64,000 nt of DNA from positions 434,001 through 498,000 of the forward strand of contig JAOWLD010000003.1 of the NCBI GenBank assembly GCA_025751475.1, in the 5' to 3' direction. Source of the stretch: Rhodobacteraceae bacterium XHP0102. Its GTDB lineage: Bacteria > Pseudomonadota > Alphaproteobacteria > Rhodobacterales > Rhodobacteraceae. The translations under genes and the position numbers were made by a program. This document shows, piece by piece, positions 45,561 through 55,712 of the stretch (position 1 is its first letter; the number at the start of each line of letters is the position of its first letter). The notes beneath the pieces were generated by a model. That model was not told the DNA's origin and made no database searches. It was given only the letters and a program-made list of their open reading frames with translations.

Positions 45561-48428
45561 ATGGCGGATTTGAAGAAAATCGAAGTGCGCGGCGCGCGCG
45601 AGCATAATTTGAAGAATATCGATGTTGATATTCCGCGCGACCAACTGACCGTGATCACGGGGCTGTCTGGATCGGGCAAATCAAGCCTTGCCTTTGACAC
45701 GATCTATGCCGAAGGGCAGCGCCGCTATGTCGAAAGCCTCAGCGCCTATGCGCGGCAATTCCTTGATATGATGCAAAAGCCCGATATGGATCACATTTCG
45801 GGCCTGTCGCCTGCGATTTCCATTGAGCAGAAAACCACATCGAAAAACCCGCGCTCGACCGTGGGCACCGTAACCGAGATTTACGACTATATGCGCCTGT
45901 TATTTGCGCGGGTCGGCACCCCCTATAGCCCCGCCACGGGCCTGCCCATCGAGGCGCAGCAGGTGCAGGACATGGTCGACCGCATTATGGGCATGGAGGA
46001 GGGGACGCGCGCCTATCTTTTGGCCCCGATTGTGCGCGACCGCAAAGGCGAATATCGCAAAGAAATGTTGGAGCTGCGCAAGCAAGGGTTTCAGCGGGTC
46101 AAGGTGGATGGGGTGTTTTACGAGTTGGAAACCCCGCCGACCTTAGACAAAAAATTCCGTCACGATATCGATGTGGTGGTCGACCGCATCGTGGTGCGCG
46201 CGGGCAGCGAGACGCGCTTGGCCGACAGTTTGCGCACCGCGCTTGATCTGGCCGATGGGATTGCCATTCTGGAGACCGCACCAAAAGAGGGCGATCCCGA
46301 ACGGATAACATTTTCCGAGAATTTCGCCTGTCCTGTCTCGGGCTTTACCATCCCCGAAATTGAGCCGCGTTTGTTCTCTTTCAACGCGCCCTTTGGGGCC
46401 TGCCCGTCCTGCGATGGATTGGGGCATGAGCTGTTTTTTGATGAACGGCTGATGGTGCCTGATGTCACGCTTAGCCTTGCGGATGGGGCTATTGCACCAT
46501 GGCGCAAAGGCAAATCGCCCTATTTCCTGCAAACCATCGAGGCGATAGCCCGTCATTACGGCTTTGACCCCAAGGCGCAATGGAAAGACCTGCCTCAGGC
46601 GGTGCAGGAGGTGTTCTTGCGCGGCTCTGGCGAGGAAGAAATCGCCTTTCGCTATGACGAGGGCGGGCGGGTTTATCAGGTCTCGCGCGTGTTTGAGGGG
46701 GTGATCCCCAATATGGAACGCCGCTATCGCGAAACCGACAGCGCGTGGATCCGTGAGGAATTTGAACGCTATCAAAACAACCGTCCCTGTGGTGCCTGTG
46801 GCGGGCATCGCCTGCGGGCGGAGGCACTCGCCGTGAAAATCGCGGGGCTTCATGTGGGCGAGGTGGTGCAAATGTCCATCCGTCAGGCCTATGACTGGAT
46901 CGACACTGTGCCAGCGGCCTTGAGCGCGCAGAAAAACGAAATCGCCCGTGCGATCCTGAAAGAGATCCGCGAACGCCTTGGATTTCTGAACAATGTGGGT
47001 TTGGATTACCTGACGCTGTCACGCAATGCAGGCACGCTGTCAGGTGGCGAAAGCCAACGCATCCGTTTGGCCAGTCAGATCGGCTCTGGCCTGACGGGGG
47101 TGCTATATGTGCTTGATGAACCCTCAATTGGCCTACATCAACGCGACAATTCCCGCCTTTTGGATACGCTGAAAAACCTGCGCGATCAGGGCAACACCGT
47201 CATCGTGGTCGAACATGACGAAGAAGCCATCCGCGAGGCGGATTACGTTTTGGATATCGGCCCAGGTGCAGGGGTGCATGGCGGCCAAGTTGTGGCCTCT
47301 GGCACGCCGATGGAAATCATGAATGACCCCGCCTCGATCACAGGGCAATACCTGTCGGGCAAGCGAGAAATCGCCGTGCCGCAAGAGCGGCGCAAGGGCA
47401 AAAAGGGCGGCAAGGCCGTAACCGTGGTCCATGCGACAGGCAATAATCTGCAAGGGGTGACTGTGGATTTCCCGCTTGGGAAATTTGTCTGCGTCACGGG
47501 TGTTTCGGGCGGGGGAAAATCCACCCTGACGATTGAAACCTTGTTCAAAACCGCATCCGCGCGGCTAAACGGGGCGCGGCAGACGCCTGCACCCTGCGAG
47601 ACGATCAAAGGGCTAGAGCATCTCGATAAGGTGATCGACATTGACCAACGCCCGATTGGGCGCACCCCGCGCTCCAACCCTGCGACCTATACAGGTGCCT
47701 TCACCCCGATCCGTGATTGGTTCGCGGGCCTGCCCGAGGCCAAGGCGCGTGGCTATAAACCTGGGCGGTTCAGCTTTAACGTCAAGGGCGGGCGCTGCGA
47801 GGCGTGCCAAGGCGATGGGGTGATCAAGATCGAAATGCACTTCTTGCCCGATGTTTATGTGGAATGTGAAACCTGCAAGGGAAAACGCTATAACCGCGAA
47901 ACCCTTGAGGTGACGTTCAAAGGCAAAAGCATCGCTGACGTTTTGGATATGACCGTGGAAGACGCACAGGAATTTTTCAAAGCCGTGCCTTCGATCCGCG
48001 AGAAGATGGACGCGCTGATGCGCGTGGGCCTTGGCTATATCAAGGTGGGCCAACAGGCGACCACGCTTTCGGGCGGCGAGGCGCAGCGCGTGAAACTGTC
48101 CAAGGAATTGAGCAAACGCGCCACGGGCCGCACCCTCTATATTTTGGATGAACCCACCACGGGGTTGCATTTCGAAGATGTGCGCAAGCTGTTGGAAGTG
48201 CTGCATGAATTGGTCGATCAAGGCAATTCGGTGGTGGTGATTGAGCATAATTTGGATGTGATCAAAACCGCCGATTGGCTGATTGACATCGGCCCCGAAG
48301 GCGGCGATGGCGGCGGGCAGGTGGTGGCCACAGGCACGCCCGAAGATGTCGCGCAGGTGCAGGCCTCGCACACGGGGCGGTATCTTGCCCCGATGCTTGG
48401 CTCTGCGCGTGTCACGGCGGCGCAATAG
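45561..48428 (+). CDS. uvrA: UvrABC excinuclease subunit A
   Basis: UvrA recognises bulky DNA lesions and loads UvrB. The 955 residues contain two ABC ATPase modules: Walker [11 protein letters not shown] near residue 31 and [10 protein letters not shown] near 645, each with LSGGE signatures. Zinc fingers are [13 protein letters not shown] and [14 protein letters not shown]. The arrangement is normal. The start ATG 45561 has no strong RBS. Confidence 0.97.
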   Translation: MADLKKIEVRGAREHNLKNIDVDIPRDQLTVITGLSGSGKSSLAFDTIYAEGQRRYVESLSAYARQFLDMMQKPDMDHISGLSPAISIEQKTTSKNPRSTVGTVTEIYDYMRLLFARVGTPYSPATGLPIEAQQVQDMVDRIMGMEEGTRAYLLAPIVRDRKGEYRKEMLELRKQGFQRVKVDGVFYELETPPTLDKKFRHDIDVVVDRIVVRAGSETRLADSLRTALDLADGIAILETAPKEGDPERITFSENFACPVSGFTIPEIEPRLFSFNAPFGACPSCDGLGHELFFDERLMVPDVTLSLADGAIAPWRKGKSPYFLQTIEAIARHYGFDPKAQWKDLPQAVQEVFLRGSGEEEIAFRYDEGGRVYQVSRVFEGVIPNMERRYRETDSAWIREEFERYQNNRPCGACGGHRLRAEALAVKIAGLHVGEVVQMSIRQAYDWIDTVPAALSAQKNEIARAILKEIRERLGFLNNVGLDYLTLSRNAGTLSGGESQRIRLASQIGSGLTGVLYVLDEPSIGLHQRDNSRLLDTLKNLRDQGNTVIVVEHDEEAIREADYVLDIGPGAGVHGGQVVASGTPMEIMNDPASITGQYLSGKREIAVPQERRKGKKGGKAVTVVHATGNNLQGVTVDFPLGKFVCVTGVSGGGKSTLTIETLFKTASARLNGARQTPAPCETIKGLEHLDKVIDIDQRPIGRTPRSNPATYTGAFTPIRDWFAGLPEAKARGYKPGRFSFNVKGGRCEACQGDGVIKIEMHFLPDVYVECETCKGKRYNRETLEVTFKGKSIADVLDMTVEDAQEFFKAVPSIREKMDALMRVGLGYIKVGQQATTLSGGEAQRVKLSKELSKRATGRTLYILDEPTTGLHFEDVRKLLEVLHELVDQGNSVVVIEHNLDVIKTADWLIDIGPEGGDGGGQVVATGTPEDVAQVQASHTGRYLAPMLGSARVTAAQ

Positions 48429-48516
48429 GGCGTTTTGCTTTATTTGTTTTGGTATTGTCACGCGCACTGGGTATGCTGTGCCTTGACGGATGCGTATTTC
48501 ACGAAGGGATAAAGAC

Positions 48517-49755
48517 ATGGCTGCACGCGTTTCCATTGCCCTCTCATTGGGCTTGATCGCAGGCGGGGCTGCCCCCGCATTGGCGCAGGATCTCTGTGGC
48601 GGGATTGGGGCCATGGGCCTTTGGGCCAATGGCACCGAAGCGGCCTCTGATCTCAGCCAATCAAGTGGGGCGTTTGATCTTACAGGCTTGGGGATTTCTG
48701 CCGATAATCAGGCGGTCGGGCTTTTCACCCTGTCGCAACCTGCCACCGTCCGCCTAGAGGCGATGGGGCAGGGCGCGCTGGACCCCGTGCTCGACCTGTA
48801 TGATGAAACGGGTCGCTTGATCCTGAATGATGATGACAGCGGCGGCAACCTTGCCGCGCGCGGGGAGTTGGATCTGGCCGCAGGGCGCTATTGCGTGGCG
48901 GTGCGTAATTTCTCGGGCATGGCAGGCGCGGTTGATCTGCGCATTGGCCTCAGCAATCGGGATATGGCCCTGACCATGGGCCTTGATGGCGGCACGGGCA
49001 GTTTCGCAGGTGTAACCCCCTGCACATCCGACACATCCGCCACCCCGCTTGGCGCGTCCGCCTTGACGATGGATGCGCTTGGCGCGGGCGTAAGCGCGAC
49101 ACATTCGGTCTCGGAAGTGCCCTATTACCGCTTCGCGCTGTCCGCCCCCAGTGCGGTGACGATCCAAGCCATGAACGAAACAGCCGATCCTTACATCTAT
49201 CTCTATGGCGCCGATGGGCGATTGTTGGCGGAAAATGACGATTTTCGCGGTCTCGACAGTCAGATTGATATGGCCGATCCCTTGCCCGCAGGGGAATATT
49301 GCATCGCCATGCGCGCCTTGTCGGACCCTGATGCGCCTGTGACGGTCAGCTTGCAAAGCTATGACCCGATGCGCGCCATGCAGCAGATGTATGAATCGCT
49401 TGAGGCAAGTCCCCCCATTGGGGGCAGCTATCCGATCACCGATCTTGGGGCCATATCAGGCCAAGTGGTGCGCGATGTCAGCATCACGGGCAAGGCGCAA
49501 TGGTTTCTGGTCTCGCTGCCAGAAGATGGGCTGATCTTGGTCGATGCCGTGGCGATGGGGAATTCCGATCCGATCTTGGCCCTGTTTGATGCCGTGGGGC
49601 GGGAATTGGCCTATAATGATGACAGCGGCACGGGGTTGGATAGCCAAATCGCCCAACCTTTGGGCGCGGGCAGTTATCTGATTGGGCTACGCCAATATGA
49701 CAGCAACGCGGGCATGGTGCGTTTGGTGATGCAGCGTTTTGTGGCGGTGGAATAA
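48517..49755 (+). CDS. Secreted protein with three PPC-like domains
   Basis: This 412-residue exported protein has signal peptide MAARVSIALSLGLIAGG..ALA. Three similar beta-sandwich units follow, each with a PPC-like core: LDPVLDLYDETGRLILNDDDSG, then DPYIYLYGADGRLLAENDD, then DPILALFDAVGRELAYNDDSG. Each is followed by an AGxYxxxxR strand (GRYCVAVR, GEYCIAMR, GSYLIGLR). The Asp-rich turns suggest calcium binding. PPC domains usually follow a protease domain, but none is present, so this is a stand-alone PPC protein of unknown role. The start has GAAGGGA upstream. Confidence 0.85.
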   Translation: MAARVSIALSLGLIAGGAAPALAQDLCGGIGAMGLWANGTEAASDLSQSSGAFDLTGLGISADNQAVGLFTLSQPATVRLEAMGQGALDPVLDLYDETGRLILNDDDSGGNLAARGELDLAAGRYCVAVRNFSGMAGAVDLRIGLSNRDMALTMGLDGGTGSFAGVTPCTSDTSATPLGASALTMDALGAGVSATHSVSEVPYYRFALSAPSAVTIQAMNETADPYIYLYGADGRLLAENDDFRGLDSQIDMADPLPAGEYCIAMRALSDPDAPVTVSLQSYDPMRAMQQMYESLEASPPIGGSYPITDLGAISGQVVRDVSITGKAQWFLVSLPEDGLILVDAVAMGNSDPILALFDAVGRELAYNDDSGTGLDSQIAQPLGAGSYLIGLRQYDSNAGMVRLVMQRFVAVE

Positions 49756-49774
49756 CGCCGTCACGCCTTCTTAT

Positions 49775-50527
49775 TCAGGCCCCGTCAGAGGCTTTGAGCG
49801 CCGTGATGATGGGGCCAAAATCCGCTGCGCGCAGGGAGGCGCCGCCGACCAAGGCCCCGTCAACATTCTCAAGCGCGAAAATCGCAACCGCATTGTCGGG
49901 CTTGACCGATCCGCCATAGAGCAACGGCACAGATTGCGCGACATCCGCACCAAAGCGGGCAAGCAAATTTGCGCGCATGGCATCATGGATCTCGGCAATA
50001 TCCGACAATTCGGGGATAAGCCCCGTGCCAATCGCCCAAATTGGCTCATAGGCCACAACAAAGGGCGCTTGATCGGGTAGGGCGGCGTCAAGCTGCGCTT
50101 CAACCACCGCGCGCGCCTGTCCCGCGCGCCGCTGGTCCTCGCTTTCCCCCAAACAGATGATCGGGATCAACCCCGCGCCCTGTGCCGCTTGGGCCTGTGC
50201 GCGCACGGACGCATTGGTTTCGCCATGATCCGCGCGCCGCTCGGAATGGCCGACAATGACATAGCGCGCGCCTGCATCGCGCAGCATGGGCGCGGAAATA
50301 TCGCCTGTATGCGCACCTTGCGGGGCGGGGTGGCAGGTTTGCCCGCCAAGCGCAATTGCCCCGCCCGAAAGCCGCGCGGCGGCGGCGGAGATCAGCGTGG
50401 CAGGCGGGCAGATTGCGATATCCACGGGCTGCGGTGCGCGGAAATCTTGGTCCAGTTGATCCAACTCCGCCAAGGCCGCGTTCAGCCCATTCATCTTCCA
50501 ATTGCCTGCTGCAAGTTTTCTGCGCAT
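49775..50527 (-). CDS. tpiA: Triosephosphate isomerase
   Basis: This glycolytic/gluconeogenic enzyme of 250 residues has GNWKMNG (catalytic Lys), VGHSERR (catalytic His), AYEPIWAIGTG (catalytic Glu) and LYGGSVKPDN (phosphate loop). The length is normal. It converges with the PPC-protein gene and diverges from the oxygenase gene. Confidence 0.97.
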   Translation of the reverse strand: MRRKLAAGNWKMNGLNAALAELDQLDQDFRAPQPVDIAICPPATLISAAAARLSGGAIALGGQTCHPAPQGAHTGDISAPMLRDAGARYVIVGHSERRADHGETNASVRAQAQAAQGAGLIPIICLGESEDQRRAGQARAVVEAQLDAALPDQAPFVVAYEPIWAIGTGLIPELSDIAEIHDAMRANLLARFGADVAQSVPLLYGGSVKPDNAVAIFALENVDGALVGGASLRAADFGPIITALKASDGA

Positions 50528-50606
50528 GATGCTTTCCCTTTATCTTTGCGCTTATGGGTGGCAAGGAAGCAGGGATGGGTCAAGCGAATATGGGGTGCTC
50601 CGCGTG

Positions 50607-51512
50607 ATGATACCGCAAATTGATTTTCAAAAAATGCTCGCAGGCGATCCTGCAACACGGGATGCGATTGCCTATGGCGCGCGTGATGTGGGGTTTTTGA
50701 CCCTGACCAACACCCCAATCCGCGCGGATGAGGTAACGGATTTGATCACGCTTTACCGCGCATTTTTTCATCAAGATGATGCGGCAAAGGCCCCCGTGGA
50801 TATGGCGCGCACAGGGGCCAATCGCGGGTGGGGGGCGTCTAAATCCGAACAGGTCGATCCAAATGCCAACCCCGACTACAAGCAGGTGTTTGATTGTGGC
50901 CTGCCCGTGCCCGCAGATCACCCGATGGCTGCGTTGCCCGTCTATGCGCCCAATCTCTGGCCTGCCGCGCCTGAGGGGTTTCAGACCACGGTCGAGGCCT
51001 ATTTCACCAAGGCGCGTGCCGTGGCCTTGGCGCTGCTTGGGGCAATCGCGGATGCCATTGGCCATGACAAAGGCTATTTCGTGGATAAATTCGATCATCC
51101 CATGGCCTTGTTGCGCGCGAATTTCTATCCACCCCGCCCCGATTGGGCAGGGGACAAGGATTTTGGCATCGCGGCCCATACCGATTACGGCTGTCTGACC
51201 CTGTTGGCGACCGATGGCCAAGCGGGGTTAGAGGTGGAAATGCGCGATGGCACATGGCAGCCTGTCGCGGTGGCGCCTGGTGTGTTCGTGATCAATTTTG
51301 GCGAGATGCTGGAAATGTGGAGTGCGGGTGGTGTTAAGGCCACATTACACCGCGTCACGGGCGGCGCGCAGGAGCGCATTTCGATCCCGCTGTTCTTCAA
51401 TCCCAACTACGAGGCCAATGTGGCCCCCGCAGGTGCCAATCAGCTGATCCGCGCAGGCGACCACCTCAGCCGCCGTTATGCCGAGACCTATGTGCATATG
51501 AGGAAGGGATGA
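50607..51512 (+). CDS. 2-oxoglutarate/Fe(II) oxygenase, isopenicillin N synthase family
   Basis: This 301-residue non-heme iron enzyme has a DIOX_N-type N-terminal region (IPQIDFQKMLAG) and a jelly-roll catalytic core. Iron ligands are His and Asp in AAHTDYGCLTLL and a His in TLHRVTGG; the RISIPLFFNP segment supplies the Arg/Ser pair that binds 2-oxoglutarate. ATG 50607 (also GTG 50604) fits the family; the longer frame covers the tpiA promoter side. The substrate is unknown, and such enzymes often act on small acids, amino acids or ethylene-type pathways. Confidence 0.9.
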   Translation: MIPQIDFQKMLAGDPATRDAIAYGARDVGFLTLTNTPIRADEVTDLITLYRAFFHQDDAAKAPVDMARTGANRGWGASKSEQVDPNANPDYKQVFDCGLPVPADHPMAALPVYAPNLWPAAPEGFQTTVEAYFTKARAVALALLGAIADAIGHDKGYFVDKFDHPMALLRANFYPPRPDWAGDKDFGIAAHTDYGCLTLLATDGQAGLEVEMRDGTWQPVAVAPGVFVINFGEMLEMWSAGGVKATLHRVTGGAQERISIPLFFNPNYEANVAPAGANQLIRAGDHLSRRYAETYVHMRKG

Positions 51513-51516
51513 AGGG

Positions 51517-52407
51517 CTAGAATATCCTGTGAAAACGTTCGGGGATCTCATAGGTTTTCAACGCATTGATCTTACCACGTTTCCACAGAATGCTGCCTTC
51601 GGCCTGATGCCACCCTCGTATGATTTTCTCGCGCTGCCACGCGAAATCGAAATCTTTTTGGATCGGGGGTAAGTCTTGGAATTTATACAAAAATGCGCGC
51701 ATCGATTCTTGCGATGATGACCAGATCGTGCCTGCGATTTCGCGGGGTGATGCCTCGGTGTTTGTGACGATGGAAATTCGACTGCTTTGGCGGTTGATCA
51801 GCAGGTCGTGATCCACATATTTCAAGTGAAAAAGATAAATCGCTTCAGAGAGGTGCAAATCTGGATGATCTGCGAAATGCCCGCCCGTGCACCATTTTAC
51901 GGGCTGCGAGATGATGCAGGGTTTTGCATAAATCGAATTCACCCGCACATATTTGCGCTGTGACAAGATGGGTTTCTTGAAATCAATCGCGCTTGGCTCA
52001 AGGTCGGTGCGGTGAATGATTTCCACCGCAAAAGGCGTGATCGATGGGTGGTGGCGGCCTGCTGAAATCGCCTCGACCAACGACATCCCGCTTGCGGGAT
52101 CGGTGGCAAGCAATTCGTCCACATCGTTCAGCACGACCACATCAAATCGCGCCAACAATGCGTTGGCGAAATGCGTGAGCATCTGCCATCGCTTGTCGTC
52201 CCAGCCTTTTCCAAATGGAATTTGGGGGGCAAAAATCGTCTGACAGCCTTTGGTAAAAGGGGCGGGTTTTTGATCGAACCCGTCATAAAGAATGAACAGA
52301 TTTTTACGCGCCACCATCGCCGCGTAATGATTGACCCACAGTTTCAGAAACTGGTCATCATCGCGCACCATGGTGACAAAAGCGATATTTGGTGACTGGT
52401 GCGGCAT
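51517..52407 (-). CDS. GT2/GT92-like glycosyltransferase, copy 1
   Basis: This 296-residue cytosolic protein of the glycosyltransferase 2-like group has FVTMVRDDDQFLKLWVNHYA at the N-terminus (nucleotide-sugar strand) and the metal site VVLNDVDELLATD. YVRVNSIYAKPC and HLKYVDHDLL resemble GT92/DUF23 blocks. Acceptor and sugar are unknown. It is a tandem paralogue of the next gene, which ends 5 nt upstream; both are probably one transcript. Confidence 0.82.
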   Translation of the reverse strand: MPHQSPNIAFVTMVRDDDQFLKLWVNHYAAMVARKNLFILYDGFDQKPAPFTKGCQTIFAPQIPFGKGWDDKRWQMLTHFANALLARFDVVVLNDVDELLATDPASGMSLVEAISAGRHHPSITPFAVEIIHRTDLEPSAIDFKKPILSQRKYVRVNSIYAKPCIISQPVKWCTGGHFADHPDLHLSEAIYLFHLKYVDHDLLINRQSSRISIVTNTEASPREIAGTIWSSSQESMRAFLYKFQDLPPIQKDFDFAWQREKIIRGWHQAEGSILWKRGKINALKTYEIPERFHRIF

Positions 52408-52412
52408 TGACG

Positions 52413-53306
52413 CTAAAATGCCCCTTCAAACCGTTCGGGTATTTCATAAGTTTTTGTGGCTTTGATCACACCCCGGCGCCATATGTTTTGACGGTCATCA
52501 TACGTCCAGCCGCGTCTGATTTTTTGTCTTTGCCATTCAAAGTCGAAATCCTTTCGGATCGGATCAAACTCCTGAAACTTTTCAAGAAATTTTGTTATTT
52601 CATTTTTTGACGCAGACCAGATTTCGCCCGCGATATCCGCTGCGGCTGTGTCTTTGTCCAATACGATCTCATTGCGCTGTGCTTGCCGACTGAGAAGCAT
52701 CTGATGATCAACAAATTTTAAATGAAACAGATAAATGCAATCAGACAGAAAGAGGTCGGGATGATTAGAATAATGGCCGCCCATATTCCAGCATATTGGT
52801 TTTGTGATGATGCAAGGTTTTGCATAGCTTGAATTCACGCGCACATATTTGCGCTGTGATAAGATGGGCTTGCCAAAATCAACTGCGCTTGGCTCAAGGT
52901 CGGTGCGGTGAATGATTTCCACCGCAAAAGGCGTGATTGATGGGTGGTGGCGGCCTGCTGAAATCGCCTCGACCAACGATATCCCGCTTGCGGGATCGGT
53001 GACGAGCAATTCGTCCACGTCATTTAAAACCACCACATCAAACCGACCCAATAGCATATTGGCGAAATTCGTGAGCATCTCCCATCGCTTGACATCCCAG
53101 CCTTTGGAAATTGGGATTTGAGGCAAGAGGGTGATTTGACAGCCCTTGGTAAAGGGGGCGGGTTTTTGGTCGAACCCGTCAAAAAGAATGAAGAGATGTT
53201 TACGCTCCACCATCGCCGCGTAATGATTGACCCACAGTTTCAGAAACTGGTCATCATCGCGCACCATGGTGACAAAAGCGATGTTTGGCGCATCTGCCGA
53301 TGCCAT
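52413..53306 (-). CDS. GT2/GT92-like glycosyltransferase, copy 2
   Basis: This 297-residue paralogue of the downstream gene has the same motifs (FVTMVRDDDQFLKLWVNHYA, NDVDELLVTD, YVRVNSSYAKPC). The two proteins are similar along their whole length, but the DNA identity is patchy: long blocks are nearly identical, while others, including the C-terminal third, have diverged. This is the promoter-proximal gene of the pair. It may glycosylate a surface polymer or protein; this is inference. Confidence 0.82.
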   Translation of the reverse strand: MASADAPNIAFVTMVRDDDQFLKLWVNHYAAMVERKHLFILFDGFDQKPAPFTKGCQITLLPQIPISKGWDVKRWEMLTNFANMLLGRFDVVVLNDVDELLVTDPASGISLVEAISAGRHHPSITPFAVEIIHRTDLEPSAVDFGKPILSQRKYVRVNSSYAKPCIITKPICWNMGGHYSNHPDLFLSDCIYLFHLKFVDHQMLLSRQAQRNEIVLDKDTAAADIAGEIWSASKNEITKFLEKFQEFDPIRKDFDFEWQRQKIRRGWTYDDRQNIWRRGVIKATKTYEIPERFEGAF

Positions 53307-53383
53307 TGGCCAACCCCTTGTGCCCGTCCCCTGTTTAGCAGGGCCACTATAGGGGCGGTCGGATCATGCTGGCAAGCGCGGCC

Positions 53384-53770
53384 TTAGCCTTTGGGGGCAT
53401 CTTTTTCTGCGGCCAGTTCCGAGACATCCTTGAATTTGATCGATTCACCGCAGCCACAGGCATCGGCCACATTGGGGTTGTTGAATTTGAACCCCGCCTC
53501 AAGAAGCGCGGTTTGATAATCAATCTCCGTGCCAAAGAGGAACATCTGCGCCATAGGGGCGATCATCACGCGCGCGCCTTCGACCTCGACCACCTCATCA
53601 TGGGGGTCGATCTCTGCTGCGTAATCCATCGTATATTCCATGCCCGCGCAGCCGCCCTTTTTCACGCCGATGCGGAGCCCCTGATGCCCGTCACGCATCA
53701 TCAATTTCTTGATCTGCGCCACGGCGGCAGGGGTCAGGGTGACGGGGGATTTGCCGGGAATGCCGAACAT
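53384..53770 (-). CDS. A-type iron-sulfur carrier (SufA/IscA/ErpA family)
   Basis: This 128-residue protein starts at ATG 53770 (MFGIPGKSPVTLTPAA). The cluster-binding Cys are in KKGGCAGMEYTM and in the CGCG of DACGCGESI. A-type carriers pass 2Fe-2S or 4Fe-4S clusters to apoproteins; which subtype this is cannot be told. The start lies 1 nt after the SufT stop, so translation is coupled. The longer frame to 53803 overlaps sufT. Confidence 0.93.
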   Translation of the reverse strand: MFGIPGKSPVTLTPAAVAQIKKLMMRDGHQGLRIGVKKGGCAGMEYTMDYAAEIDPHDEVVEVEGARVMIAPMAQMFLFGTEIDYQTALLEAGFKFNNPNVADACGCGESIKFKDVSELAAEKDAPKG

Positions 53771-53771
53771 T

Positions 53772-54149
53772 TCACATGAACCCCAGTTCGAGACGGGCTT
53801 CATCGCTCATCATGTCCATGCCCCATGGGGGCTCCCATGTCAGCTTAACATCGACCTGTTTGATCCCCTCAAGCGGCTCGATGGCATCGGCCACCCAGCC
53901 AGGCATCTCACCTGCCACAGGGCAGCCTGGCGCGGTCAATGTCATGATCACTTCGACCGCGTTTTCCGCGTCAATATTGATCGTATAGACCAATCCCAGA
54001 TCATAAATATTCACGGGAATTTCGGGGTCATATACCGTCCGACAAGCCTCGACCACCGTATCATAAAGCGGGTGATCGGTGCTGGACGGTGCGATTAACG
54101 GCGCGCCTTCCATGGGCGCGTGCGGCATCGGATCGGGGGTGCTGCTCAT
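53772..54149 (-). CDS. sufT: SUF Fe-S assembly protein, DUF59/SufT
   Basis: This 125-residue MIP18/DUF59-type protein has YDPEIPVNIYDLGLVYTI and the reactive Cys loop LTAPGCPVAGEMPGW. SufT-type proteins help mature Fe-S enzymes. In alphaproteobacteria the gene usually ends the suf operon together with the A-type carrier, as here, but the suf core genes (sufBCDS) are not adjacent in this window. Confidence 0.92.
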   Translation of the reverse strand: MSSTPDPMPHAPMEGAPLIAPSSTDHPLYDTVVEACRTVYDPEIPVNIYDLGLVYTINIDAENAVEVIMTLTAPGCPVAGEMPGWVADAIEPLEGIKQVDVKLTWEPPWGMDMMSDEARLELGFM

Positions 54150-54234
54150 GTCAAACCTATCCTTTGCAAGCGGAATACCTGACTAAACATATAAGGAAAC
54201 CGCAGGCAAAGGGCAAGGGTTGCCGAAGCCCCAT

Positions 54235-55620
54235 CTAGCGCGGCGGACGGCGTTTGATCGGGGCAGGGCGGACGTGTTTTTCGATCGCATCATAGAGATG
54301 TGTGGCAATGTTTTTGCCCGTGACCTCCTCGATCCCTTCAAACCCTGGGGAGGAATTGACCTCCAATACTTTTGGCCCGTCCGCGCCCCGCAACAAATCC
54401 ACCCCCGCAATGCCAAGGCCAAAGGCGCGCGCGGATCGCACGGCCGTGTCGCGTTCCTCCTTGCTGATCCGCACTTTTACGGCCTTGCCGCCGCGATGCA
54501 GGTTGGAGCGGAAATCATCCGCCGCCCCCACGCGTTTCATCGCTGCGACCACTTTGCCATCGACCACCAAACAGCGGATATCCTCGCCTGCGGCCTCTTT
54601 GACGAAATTTTGCACCAGAAAATTGGCCGAAAGTCCGCGAAAGGCGTCAATCACCGATTGCGCGGCTTTCTTGGTTTCGGCCAGCACCACGCCCTTGCCT
54701 TGGCTTGATTCCAATAATTTCACCACAAGTGGGGCGTTGCCGACCAAGGTGATGAGGTTGTTGGTGTCCTTTGGGCTTGCCGCAAAGGCGGTTTGGGGCA
54801 TCCCGATGCGGTGGCGGGACAGGATTTGATGCGCGTGCAGCTTGTCGCGGCTGGCGGTGATCGCTGCACTGCTGTTTAGGCAATAGACCCCCAAGGTCTC
54901 AAACTGCCGCAAAATCGCGGCACCATAGGCGGTGATCGAAGGACCAATGCGCGGGATGACCGCGTCAAATTTGGGCAATTCCTGCCCGTCATAATAGACC
55001 GCGGGGGCCATCGCATTCAGGGCCATATAGCAGCGCGTGGTGTTGATCACCTCGACCACATGACCGCGGGCATCGCCCTCGGATTGCAATTTTTGGGTGG
55101 TGTAATTTTGTTCGCGGCTCAGAACCGCGATGCGCAAGGCACGTTTTGGCGCGGTCGCCTTTACCGCGGCGGTATGATAGACCTCATAGCTGCGCTGTGG
55201 CTGACAAAAGCTTTCGGAAGGGGTGACCACCCAGTTTGACTGAATAGCTTGCCGCCCCAATAGCATACGATAATTCATCGTGGCGCGGTCTGTGAGGGTG
55301 ATCTCAATCTCTTGGGTTACGGCACCGATATCCAGGGTGCTCAGGATCACGTAGCGCGATTCTGTATCCCCGTTGGAACTGGTGACATCGCGGCGGTCGT
55401 GAATCACCGCCGAACAGGCAATCGCCAGATCAGGCCGCGCAGGGATGGGATTGATCAAGAACCGCACCTTGGGTTTGCTGGCCGCGCCAAACACCTCGAT
55501 GTCAAAGGCGTGGAGCGCCGATGTGCGCGCGCCTGTATCCACCTTGGCTTTGAGAGCGGGTAAACCCAATTGGGGCAGGCCAACCCATTCTTCCCATCCC
55601 AATTTAAAGAGTTGAGTCAT
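54235..55620 (-). CDS. rimK: RimB-RimK fusion: retropepsin-like protease domain with ATP-grasp ligase
   Basis: The product has 461 residues. Residues about 1-145 are the RimB/ATP-dependent zinc-protease domain (aspartyl-protease-like: KVDTGARTSALHAFDI and LLGRQAIQSNWVV). Residues about 160-455 are RimK-type ATP-grasp: IAVLSREQNYTTQKL, RIGPSITAYGAAILRQFE, LSRHRIGMPQTAF, VVKLLESSQGKGV, GEDIRCLVV and VLEVNSSPGFEGIE. RimK adds glutamates to the C-terminus of ribosomal protein S6, and RimB can trim them. Here both are in one chain, so addition and removal are physically linked. The ORF reads through without a frameshift. Confidence 0.92.
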   Translation of the reverse strand: MTQLFKLGWEEWVGLPQLGLPALKAKVDTGARTSALHAFDIEVFGAASKPKVRFLINPIPARPDLAIACSAVIHDRRDVTSSNGDTESRYVILSTLDIGAVTQEIEITLTDRATMNYRMLLGRQAIQSNWVVTPSESFCQPQRSYEVYHTAAVKATAPKRALRIAVLSREQNYTTQKLQSEGDARGHVVEVINTTRCYMALNAMAPAVYYDGQELPKFDAVIPRIGPSITAYGAAILRQFETLGVYCLNSSAAITASRDKLHAHQILSRHRIGMPQTAFAASPKDTNNLITLVGNAPLVVKLLESSQGKGVVLAETKKAAQSVIDAFRGLSANFLVQNFVKEAAGEDIRCLVVDGKVVAAMKRVGAADDFRSNLHRGGKAVKVRISKEERDTAVRSARAFGLGIAGVDLLRGADGPKVLEVNSSPGFEGIEEVTGKNIATHLYDAIEKHVRPAPIKRRPPR

Positions 55621-55712
55621 CGCGCGCCGTCTCTCCGAAATCTGTGTCGGGCCTTGGCTTTGGCGCAGAATCGCCTATGAACAAAGACCCGATCTGAGCG
55701 AGGCCTTACCCG

